Source: Desulfofustis sp.
Lineage (GTDB): Bacteria > Desulfobacterota > Desulfobulbia > Desulfobulbales > Desulfocapsaceae
Length of the DNA: 12,548 nt
Direction: 5' to 3'
Assembly: GCA_030145365.1 (NCBI GenBank)
Contig: JAQYVS010000287.1
Coordinates: 1-12,548 of the forward strand
Under the pieces are notes generated by a model. It had not been told where the DNA came from. It made no database searches and worked only from the letters and a program-made list of their open reading frames with translations. The stretch's first letter is position 1. Every line of letters starts with the position of its first letter. A program made the translations under genes and the position numbers. Shown piece after piece: positions 1-5,897 of this stretch.

Positions 1-2218
1 CATTTCTGGTGATTGCACCGGTGGGGCAGATGGTCTCACAGAGATGACAGTCACGACAGGTGGCGCAGGAGAGGCAGCGATCCGCCTGATTCTGTTCGGT
101 GGAACCTTTGCTTTCAGGATTGTAATGGGTAATGGTCAAAGCCTGCTGGGGAATGAGTTGTTTTGCAAAAGGCTGCCACTCTTCTCCCTTGATTTCCGCG
201 AGAACACATTCCGCGGCATTTTTCCCTGCGCCCAGCGCATCTGTGGCGAGACCTGGTTTTTCAACATCACCAATGGCCAGAATAGTCCCATCTGAAGTTT
301 TATGTCCCCGATCCGTCTTAATCCAGTCAGCTCCTCCAACATTCAGAGTTTGTACGGACTTTGGCAGAAACGGCAGGGATGGAACATCGCCGATTGAGAT
401 GAATATCGTCTGAGCCGGTATGAGCTCTCCCTCAGTGGTTATCAATCCCTCATTGGTGACCTCTTTGGTCATTACCGGCCATTTGAAACCGGCACCGAGT
501 GTTTCGGCAGCTTCCCTTTCCTTACCGAAAGACAGCGGCTTCTGAATATCGACAAGAGTTACTTTATCCGCTCCGAGCCGGTAAGCTTCGCATGCCACAT
601 CGCAACCCACATTTCCTGCTCCGATGACAACGACTTCTTTGCCGATGTTCATCTTGTCTTTGCCTTTGGCCTCTTTTAGAAAATCGAGAGCAGGGATTAC
701 CCGTTCATGTCCCGGAAAAGTAAGTCTTCTTGGTTCGTGGGTTCCAACGGCAATAACCACATAATCAAATTCATTCTGCAATTGCTCAAACTTTGCAGAA
801 CTCATTTCAACATCGAGATTTACATGAATATTTGAAAGCGAGGTGAAGCGTTTGATCTCTTCATCCCATATTGCCTGGGGAAGCCTTTCCCAGGGTACTA
901 CCTGGGCCAGTTTTCCACCCAGTCTTGTATCACGTTCAAAAATATGGGCTTCAACACCACCGATGGCAAGCTGCCAGGCAGCGTTGAGCCCTGCCGGCCC
1001 ACCACCGATAATTGCTACTTTCTGGTCTAAGGAATCGGCTTCAGTCGGTGGTTCAAAATCTGCTACGGCACGGCCTAACACTTGCATTTCAATGGATCCG
1101 TCGACCCCGGTCCGGGTACAGTTCTCCATGCAGAGATTGGGGCAAACTGCCCCGCAAACTGAAGCGGGCAAGGGGGTATAGCTAAGTATCAGTTCGTACG
1201 CTTCGTGTATTTTCCCTTCTCTGATCAAGCGTAAACGCTCGACCGTGGGAATATGGATAGGACAATAATAGGTACATGGCGCTGCCGATTCGTTGTTGGA
1301 CCACCAGGGAGCCCTGCGTCTCAGGTCTCCAGTTTCAATAGCACCGATGGCTGAGCGGTCAAGACCGGGGGAAAGATCTCGTAAAGGATCCCCACCGCCG
1401 AAGGCCTTGTTCCAGAACTCTTCTCTGAACTGAGCCATCGGCATTGGCCCGGACCACATAAGGGCTCGTTCCTGTGGGGTAACCGATTTTAGAACTTGCC
1501 ATTCCTCACGAACGGTAAGCGTTTTCAGCAGATCAGAGCGGCGTATTCTTTTTAAATACGTTCGGATATTATCCAGCAGCCACTGCCATTGTTCATCATC
1601 TGGAGTGTCTAGCTTGGCATTGGTTTTAGCATATGAACCGTCATCTTCACCGCGGAAATAGATGAGTCCTCCAACCATGCCGACACAGGGCCGATAGCCG
1701 ATGACGTTATCCTCGTTTTTCGGCTCTATTCCGCAGACAACCGCTATTCCGCCGCAATTGAATTCGGCAAATGAATCGCCCGCTGATCCCAGTACCCAGA
1801 GTTCCGGTTTGGAATACTCGGGATTCCATTTGGTCATGGTCAGGCCCCGGGCACCGATGGAGCCGCCTATAAAGACCTTGCCTGCCGCCATTGCGTTACA
1901 TACACCGTTGGTGGCGTCACCGAGTACGGTGATCTCGGCACCGATGTTTAAGTAACCAACATCGTCTGATACCGATCCTTCACAAACAATGGTTGTTCCC
2001 GGCATCCCCATGGAACCGAGGCGCTGACCGCACGGGCCTTTGACCTGCAGGTGCAGCCCATCCTCGCGGTACAGTCGAATGCCGATATTGTGCTGTCCGT
2101 ATGATTTCAGCGACAGTTTTGATTTTTCAGCGGCAGCCTCACGGACCATGTACTCAAAGTCCATGGAATTGATCCGGACACCTTTTTTGTCAAGACCTTT
2201 TATAACCTTCATCGCCAC
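1..2218 (-). CDS. gltD: Fused glutamate synthase subunit: GXGXG domain + GltD-like FAD/NAD(P) oxidoreductase + ferredoxin-like C-terminus (3' end outside window)
   Basis: This frame is open from 2218 to the window edge (739 codons, no stop), so the protein is C-terminally partial. Residue numbers count from the ATG at 2212. Residues about 40-185 form a glycine-rich GXGXG beta-helix domain, as in the C-terminus of the glutamate synthase large subunit. Residues 313-365 hold APCxxxCP and CGxVCPxxxCxxxC, an N-terminal Fe-S domain of the GltD family. A first dinucleotide fold for FAD (IIGGGPAG) lies at 401-408 and a second for NAD(P) (VIGAGNVG) at 529-536. The FAD-closing motif (ILAIGD) is at 644-649. 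Six cysteines at 713-729 (CxxCxxCxxCxxCxxxCP) begin a ferredoxin-like domain. It should pass electrons from NAD(P)H to the FMN subunit encoded just upstream, 51 bases away. The domain calls are firm. The assignment to glutamate synthase rests on the GXGXG domain and operon context. The gene symbol covers the reductase part only. Confidence 0.9.
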   Translation of the reverse strand, partial: MAMKVIKGLDKKGVRINSMDFEYMVREAAAEKSKLSLKSYGQHNIGIRLYREDGLHLQVKGPCGQRLGSMGMPGTTIVCEGSVSDDVGYLNIGAEITVLGDATNGVCNAMAAGKVFIGGSIGARGLTMTKWNPEYSKPELWVLGSAGDSFAEFNCGGIAVVCGIEPKNEDNVIGYRPCVGMVGGLIYFRGEDDGSYAKTNAKLDTPDDEQWQWLLDNIRTYLKRIRRSDLLKTLTVREEWQVLKSVTPQERALMWSGPMPMAQFREEFWNKAFGGGDPLRDLSPGLDRSAIGAIETGDLRRRAPWWSNNESAAPCTYYCPIHIPTVERLRLIREGKIHEAYELILSYTPLPASVCGAVCPNLCMENCTRTGVDGSIEMQVLGRAVADFEPPTEADSLDQKVAIIGGGPAGLNAAWQLAIGGVEAHIFERDTRLGGKLAQVVPWERLPQAIWDEEIKRFTSLSNIHVNLDVEMSSAKFEQLQNEFDYVVIAVGTHEPRRLTFPGHERVIPALDFLKEAKGKDKMNIGKEVVVIGAGNVGCDVACEAYRLGADKVTLVDIQKPLSFGKEREAAETLGAGFKWPVMTKEVTNEGLITTEGELIPAQTIFISIGDVPSLPFLPKSVQTLNVGGADWIKTDRGHKTSDGTILAIGDVEKPGLATDALGAGKNAAECVLAEIKGEEWQPFAKQLIPQQALTITHYNPESKGSTEQNQADRCLSCATCRDCHLCETICPTGAITRN

Positions 2219-2225
2219 AAAAGAA

Positions 2226-2231
2226 CTCCTT
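2226..2231 (-). promoter_or_regulatory. Ribosome binding site deciding a GTG start
   Basis: An AAGGAG on the minus strand lies 7 bases before an in-frame GTG at 2218 but 13 bases before the ATG at 2212. An in-frame TAG at 2236-2234 closes the frame upstream. The spacing favours GTG, which adds two residues before the ATG. Confidence 0.6.
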
Positions 2232-2269
2232 ATCTAAGACAGCGTAAAATCACTTTTACGTGGTTTGCA

Positions 2270-3910
2270 TTAACAGACATATTTAATCTGCAGCCGATCG
2301 GCGGCGTCTTTATCATTAGTTCCAATAGCATCTGACATGCCGATAGGCAGACTTTGAGATCTGCCGAGCGGAGCCATGATTTTCTTAACGTCTGTCTGTA
2401 TCGCCATGAACGTGTCGGCAACCCGTTGAGCCACTTGGTCTGGATCCAGGCGACGATACAGTTTTGGATTCTGACTGGTGATTCCTTTCGGGCAGATGCC
2501 GACGTTGCAGACGTTACATCGATTCTGCTCATTACCCAGGCAACCGGCGGTGGCCTGCATGATATATTTCCCGATGTGGACAGCACTGGCTCCCAGCATG
2601 ATCATCGCCAGGCCGTTCTGGGCCGCGTTACCGTTTTTACCGATTCCTCCTGCTGCATAGATCGGGACCTCGTTCTGCATGCCCTGGGCTGCCAGATCCA
2701 GATAACATTCGCGTACGTTTGAGGCCACAGGGTGTCCGGTTGCATCCATGGAAACGTTGTAGGCCGCACCGGTACCGCCGTCGATGCCATCGATCAGAAG
2801 GCCTCCGGCATAGGGGTTGCGAACCAGGTTGTTGAGAACAGATTTAGCGGAAGTCGAGGCGGATATTTTGGGATACACCGGTACCTTGTGATCAAAGGCC
2901 ATTGACAGGGTCTGGATCATCTTCATGACACTTTCTTCAATGGAATAGAGCGTTTGATGAACCGGAGGTGACGGCAGATCTACGCCTTCCGGGACGCCGC
3001 GCAGACGGGCGATTAATTTGGAGACTTTGTACCACATCAACAGCCCCCCGTCGCCCGGTTTGGCTCCCTGGCCGTATTTGATTTCGATGGCCGCCGGGTC
3101 ACACTGCATTTCAGGAATTGCTCTGATGATTTCGTCCCAGCCGAAATAACCCGAAGCAATCTGCAGAATGATATATTTCAGGTATGGACTCCTGAGTACC
3201 CATGGAGGACACCCACCCTCACCGGTGCACATGACCACGGGAATTCCAAGCACTTCATTACAGTAAGCGACGCCTTGGAGCAGGCCGAGCCACATATTCG
3301 GAGATAGTGCACCGAACGACATCGAGCCGATGATAAACGGGAATACTTCCCTGGTCGGTGGTATCCAGCCGCCGTTTACCGTACGTTTGAGATATTCGTC
3401 GGGCGAAAGGATTCTACCGATGGTCGTTGACACGGTGAATTCATGTCTGCCGGCGTCAAGGGCAGGGTCGGTCAGCATGGAAATACGATCGAACATAATT
3501 CGATCCAGCAGGGTTGGCCCTGCCGAATTTCTTCGGCCGCCGCGTTTGTATGCTTCACCTTTCTGGTTGTTCAAAAACAGCGTTCGGTTTTCAACTGAAT
3601 TGGGGACCGGCGTGATTGCCTCATTGGGGCAGACCATGGCGCACATTCCACAGCCAATACAGCTGTGCTGCATATCGGTGCGCTGTCGAATGCCGACAAA
3701 GGTGCGATATTCGCTGCCCCGCTTTTTACTCAGAACCTCTAGATTGGGCACCCGCTGCCGTCGATAGGTAAGATGCAAACACTCTTTCGGGCAGACACTG
3801 GTGCATTGACCGCAGAGGGTACAGCGGTCCTCGCGGTGCTGAATAATCCAGGGCAGGTCGTGATAAGTTAAGCTGCTAGGTTCAATGGGAATTGATCGTA
3901 CTGGGACCAT
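2270..3910 (-). CDS. gltB: Glutamate synthase FMN-binding (synthase) subunit with N-terminal 2x[4Fe-4S] ferredoxin domain
   Basis: This 546-residue protein is the catalytic core of an archaeal-type glutamate synthase. It would make glutamate from 2-oxoglutarate and ammonia at an FMN. Two ferredoxin motifs lie at the N-terminus: C30xxC33xxC36xxxC40P and C84xxC87xxC90xxxC94P. The FMN barrel follows, with GSMSFGALS at 195-203, the conserved KYGQGAKPGDGG at 279-290 and DGIDGGTGAA at 374-383. A cysteine group at C465, C468 and C473 (CNVCNVGICPKGI) matches the 3Fe-4S site of glutamate synthases. The ATG at 3910 is preceded by AAAGGA at a good distance, and the gene overlaps the end of the amidotransferase gene by 43 bases. 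No amidotransferase or GXGXG domain is present here. Both are in the flanking genes, as in split archaeal enzymes. The gene symbol refers only to the synthase domain of classical GltB. Confidence 0.95.
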   Translation of the reverse strand: MVPVRSIPIEPSSLTYHDLPWIIQHREDRCTLCGQCTSVCPKECLHLTYRRQRVPNLEVLSKKRGSEYRTFVGIRQRTDMQHSCIGCGMCAMVCPNEAITPVPNSVENRTLFLNNQKGEAYKRGGRRNSAGPTLLDRIMFDRISMLTDPALDAGRHEFTVSTTIGRILSPDEYLKRTVNGGWIPPTREVFPFIIGSMSFGALSPNMWLGLLQGVAYCNEVLGIPVVMCTGEGGCPPWVLRSPYLKYIILQIASGYFGWDEIIRAIPEMQCDPAAIEIKYGQGAKPGDGGLLMWYKVSKLIARLRGVPEGVDLPSPPVHQTLYSIEESVMKMIQTLSMAFDHKVPVYPKISASTSAKSVLNNLVRNPYAGGLLIDGIDGGTGAAYNVSMDATGHPVASNVRECYLDLAAQGMQNEVPIYAAGGIGKNGNAAQNGLAMIMLGASAVHIGKYIMQATAGCLGNEQNRCNVCNVGICPKGITSQNPKLYRRLDPDQVAQRVADTFMAIQTDVKKIMAPLGRSQSLPIGMSDAIGTNDKDAADRLQIKYVC

Positions 3911-5010
3911 ATTTTCAGTTCCTTTCTATCGGGTGGAATAATAACAGTGTGCTCTCTCATGGGTTGAAAATCGAGTTTAGGATCGCGATCAGGGACCATC
4001 GCATCGACGCCGCACATTTCTGAGGCAATCGCCCACACACCTTCTCTGCCTCCAACGGTTGCAGGCCGGAGTTTCTTCTGGTCCATAACCAGTAGACAGG
4101 TTTCATCTGGAAGGGTGCCGATAACAGCGTTGGGCCCATCTATAATCAAACGCCGACAGACGTTGCGAAGCCCTTTGAGAAAATCTCCCTGGGGATGCTT
4201 CTCGAGTTCTGCCAGGCTGAGCGGCGTAATAACATGTTTATAGGCTTCAAGCGGTAGTTTGAGTTGTTTCAGGGTGTAATGCAAAATATGGGTGAATACC
4301 TCTGAATCACTTTGATATCCCATATATCCAGGGAATGATCTACCTAACAGCCAGTCTCGAATCGGTACAAAGGCGGTATTTTCACCATTGGTCATGGTGG
4401 AGATGCCCTGTATGAAAAACGGATGGCAGGCATAGAGGTTAATCCCGTAATTGGTATTCTGGCGTCCCTGGGCCATACAGACCCTGGATTTAATCTGACC
4501 GTCGTGCAGACTGAGCATGTTGCCGATTTGCAAGGGCCAGCCAACTTCCTTGATCATCGCCACATCGGGCCAGAATGAAAATACCGATAGATCGCCGCCG
4601 TGTTCCTCTCCGTCTTTTCGTAAAGCCAGCCTGGTCGCCATCAACTCAGGTTCTCGCTCTTCCATTGGAGCACCTGAAAACTGCTCGGGCATCCGGTAAG
4701 CTCGGACAAAGTACCGGAAACGAGCTTTACCCTTCATGAATTTGCGCTCCATGGCAAATTTGTGGTCGTATTTCAGCTCATAGCCACGATCTTCCATGAA
4801 TGCATCCAAGCGATTAAAGGCTTTTCTGCTTTCTGCAATTCCTGAGAGGATCGGAAACCTCGGATTGTATTTGAAGTCCTCAAATTCCATTCCCCGCAAA
4901 AGAAGTCCGAGGCCTGAGCCGTCATAACCTTCTTTCATGGCCTCCATTGCCTTGAGAACCTCATAGGGGGAGAAAGGATCGTTGGCTGTCTTTAAAGCTA
5001 ATCGGCACAT
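3868..5010 (-). CDS. Glutamate synthase glutamine amidotransferase subunit (class II, Ntn hydrolase; GlxB-like)
   Basis: This 380-residue protein would release ammonia from glutamine for the FMN subunit. The start at 5010 gives MCRLALKT, placing the class II nucleophile cysteine at position 2, where it becomes N-terminal after Met removal. AGGAG 8 bases upstream supports this start over an in-frame GTG at 5040, which would bury the cysteine. Other family marks are QGRQNTNYG at 181-189, CHPF at 195-198, TNGENT at 207-212 (the Asn-Gly of the oxyanion site) and YQSDSEVF at 232-239. A stretch of about 90 residues with no obvious motif (75-165) separates the nucleophile from the rest of the active site and looks like a family insertion. 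It is the first gene of the three-gene glutamate synthase operon, and its 3' end overlaps the next gene by 43 bases. It could also be described as a GlxB-type subunit of a glutamate synthase-related enzyme. Confidence 0.93.
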   Translation of the reverse strand: MCRLALKTANDPFSPYEVLKAMEAMKEGYDGSGLGLLLRGMEFEDFKYNPRFPILSGIAESRKAFNRLDAFMEDRGYELKYDHKFAMERKFMKGKARFRYFVRAYRMPEQFSGAPMEEREPELMATRLALRKDGEEHGGDLSVFSFWPDVAMIKEVGWPLQIGNMLSLHDGQIKSRVCMAQGRQNTNYGINLYACHPFFIQGISTMTNGENTAFVPIRDWLLGRSFPGYMGYQSDSEVFTHILHYTLKQLKLPLEAYKHVITPLSLAELEKHPQGDFLKGLRNVCRRLIIDGPNAVIGTLPDETCLLVMDQKKLRPATVGGREGVWAIASEMCGVDAMVPDRDPKLDFQPMREHTVIIPPDRKELKIWSQYDQFPLNLAA

Positions 5011-5018
5011 CTGTAGCT

Positions 5019-5023
5019 CTCCT
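5019..5023 (-). promoter_or_regulatory. Ribosome binding site for the amidotransferase subunit
   Basis: AGGAG on the minus strand is spaced 8 bases from the ATG at 5010. It confirms the start that puts the catalytic cysteine at residue 2. Confidence 0.75.
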
Positions 5024-5131
5024 GATGAGTTACAAGTCACCTGATGGCGACTATATCAATAAGTGGTAGAAAGCGAACCGCAGGTGGGGTACTTCCAGCC
5101 AGCTGGTAATAAAACAATTACGGAGCCACAA

Positions 5132-5160
5132 AAAATACACAAAATGGCGATTACCGTCAA
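5132..5160 (-). promoter_or_regulatory. Putative sigma-70 promoter of the glutamate synthase operon
   Basis: On the minus strand TTGACG (5160-5155) is followed after exactly 17 bases by TATTTT (5137-5132). The TG two bases upstream resembles an extended -10 element. Transcription would start near 5125, leaving a leader of about 115 bases before the ATG at 5010. This is the best promoter-like match in the gap. Confidence 0.5.
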
Positions 5161-5221
5161 GTGGCGGCATTCTTCCTCAAAGGTCAAAGGACAAGGAGAA
5201 TGAGTGTGGACGGGCAGACTG

Positions 5222-5248
5222 ACAGCAGAAATAAGGAGTTATTGCTGT
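5222..5248. repeat. Imperfect inverted repeat upstream of the glutamate synthase promoter
   Basis: On the minus strand ACAGCA-ATAA-CTCC-TTAT-TTC-TGCTGT forms a stem of 6 plus 4 pairs with a 3-base bulge and a 4-base loop. It sits about 60 bases upstream of the putative -35 and is not followed by a T run. It could be an operator or part of a weak 3' end structure for tatA. Its role is unknown. Confidence 0.35.
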
Positions 5249-5265
5249 AAGAGAAAATGTTACAT

Positions 5266-5298
5266 AACCCCTCAGTTAATTTTATTTACTATGGGGTT
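5266..5298 (-). terminator. Weak hairpin after the second tatA gene, possible transcript end
   Basis: AACCCC and GGGGTT arms of 6 bases flank a 21-base A/T-rich loop, starting about 13 bases after the tatA stop at 5312. The long loop and the lack of an immediate T tract make a classical intrinsic terminator unlikely. It is listed because it is the only stem near the end of this gene group. Confidence 0.25.
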
Positions 5299-5311
5299 CT
5301 ATGGGGAACAG

Positions 5312-5557
5312 CTATTTGGTAATGTTACCGAGATTTTTTACTTTGTCGATCTGGTCCTTGACTTCGGCGACTTCTTTGACTCCGGGTATATCGTTGATTA
5401 AATCCTTGCCGCCTTCTTCAACATCGTTGATTCCACTTTTGAAAGAGGAAATCGCTTTACCAAGACCTGAACCAATCTCCGGCAGTTTTTTGCCACCGAA
5501 AACAAGAAAGGCAATTCCTAGAATAACAATGAGTTCCGGCGTTCCGAGTCCAAACAT
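5312..5557 (-). CDS. tatA: Twin-arginine translocase subunit TatA/E (second tandem copy)
   Basis: This 81-residue protein would be a pore-forming component of the Tat pathway, which exports folded proteins, often cofactor-bound redox enzymes, across the inner membrane. A single hydrophobic helix occupies residues about 5-21, followed by the FGGKKLPEIGSGLGK hinge and an amphipathic helix at 20-42. A charged tail runs to the end, longer than in the neighbouring copy. Glu8 sits at the start of the membrane helix. GGAG lies 9 bases before the ATG. It lies 34 bases downstream of a paralogue with nearly the same first 40 residues, so the pair arose by tandem duplication. No tatC is present in the window. 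The family is clear. Whether this copy acts as TatA or takes a TatB-like role cannot be told from sequence alone. Confidence 0.92.
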   Translation of the reverse strand: MFGLGTPELIVILGIAFLVFGGKKLPEIGSGLGKAISSFKSGINDVEEGGKDLINDIPGVKEVAEVKDQIDKVKNLGNITK

Positions 5558-5591
5558 GGGTATTTTCTCCAGAAAGAGGTGGCGGGCGGGG

Positions 5592-5786
5592 TTAGCTTTT
5601 GGTGGTCTCGTCTTTTTCCTGATCGTCCGTGTCGATGCTCTTCTTATCTTCCTTGCTGGTTGCTTCTTTAAAATTCTTTATACCTTTGCCAATACCTGAG
5701 CCAATTTCTGGCAGTTTACCTGCCCCGAAAATAATGACAATAATAACCAGTATAACGATGAGTTCCGGCATTCCCAATCCGAACAT
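5592..5786 (-). CDS. tatA: Twin-arginine translocase subunit TatA/E (first tandem copy)
   Basis: This 64-residue TatA-family protein has a very hydrophobic membrane helix at residues 5-21, the conserved FGAGKLPEIGSGIGK hinge at 20-34 and a short amphipathic helix. A highly charged Lys/Asp/Glu tail ends the protein, as is usual for TatA. Its length is at the short end of the family. GAGG 7 bases before the ATG supports the start. It shares the MFGLGxPELIVIL opening with the next gene and differs mainly in the tail. The 111-base gap from mtaD contains a possible promoter, so the pair may be transcribed separately from the upstream operon. Confidence 0.92.
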   Translation of the reverse strand: MFGLGMPELIVILVIIVIIFGAGKLPEIGSGIGKGIKNFKEATSKEDKKSIDTDDQEKDETTKS

Positions 5787-5819
5787 ATGTGTACCTCAAA
5801 TAAGCTGTATTATTAAACT

Positions 5820-5833
5820 CTGTTTAAAAACAG
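5820..5833. repeat. Short perfect inverted repeat in the tatA leader
   Basis: CTGTTT-AA-AAACAG is a 6-base perfect inverted repeat with a 2-base centre. It lies between the putative tatA -10 element and the start codon. It could be an operator half-site pair or chance in A/T-rich DNA. Confidence 0.3.
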
Positions 5834-5856
5834 ATGCATCATCTACTCTGGGGCTG

Positions 5857-5885
5857 AATGTAGAGCAGTATTATCAGAAAGTCAA
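5857..5885 (-). promoter_or_regulatory. Putative sigma-70 promoter for the tatA pair
   Basis: TTGACT (5885-5880) and TACATT (5862-5857) on the minus strand are separated by 17 bases, just after the mtaD stop codon. A start near 5850 would give a leader of about 65 bases. The -10 match is partial. Confidence 0.4.
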
Positions 5886-5897
5886 GCAAGGTCATCC

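Larger units (their letters stand above)
5011..5311. other. Non-coding gap between tatA and the glutamate synthase operon
   Basis: These 301 bases hold no convincing gene on either strand. Read on the minus strand they contain, in order, a tandem direct repeat of CCCCATAG (5299-5306 and 5289-5296), a weak hairpin (5266-5298), a bulged inverted repeat (5222-5248) and a direct repeat CTTTGA/CTTTGA near 5176-5190. A sigma-70-like promoter (5132-5160) and a roughly 115-base leader into the amidotransferase gene follow. An 8-base palindrome CCAGCTGG lies in the leader at 5099-5106. Confidence 0.7.

Noticed and set aside
843..1181. Open plus-strand frame of 112 codons opposite the reductase gene
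   Set aside because: It lies entirely opposite conserved FAD and Fe-S motifs of the minus-strand protein. Ser/Pro-rich composition is typical of an antisense shadow.
3330..3767. Open plus-strand frame of 145 codons inside the FMN subunit gene
   Set aside because: It is antisense to a well-conserved gene, shows no domain-like pattern and has no ribosome site of note. It is a shadow of the real frame.
5011..5040. Longer amidotransferase start (GTG at 5040)
   Set aside because: It would put ten residues before the nucleophile cysteine, which must become N-terminal, and it ignores the AGGAG placed for ATG 5010.
5204..5401. Small plus-strand frame of 65 codons across the tatA end and the gap
   Set aside because: Half of it is antisense to tatA, it lacks a convincing ribosome site, and the translated product resembles no known protein.
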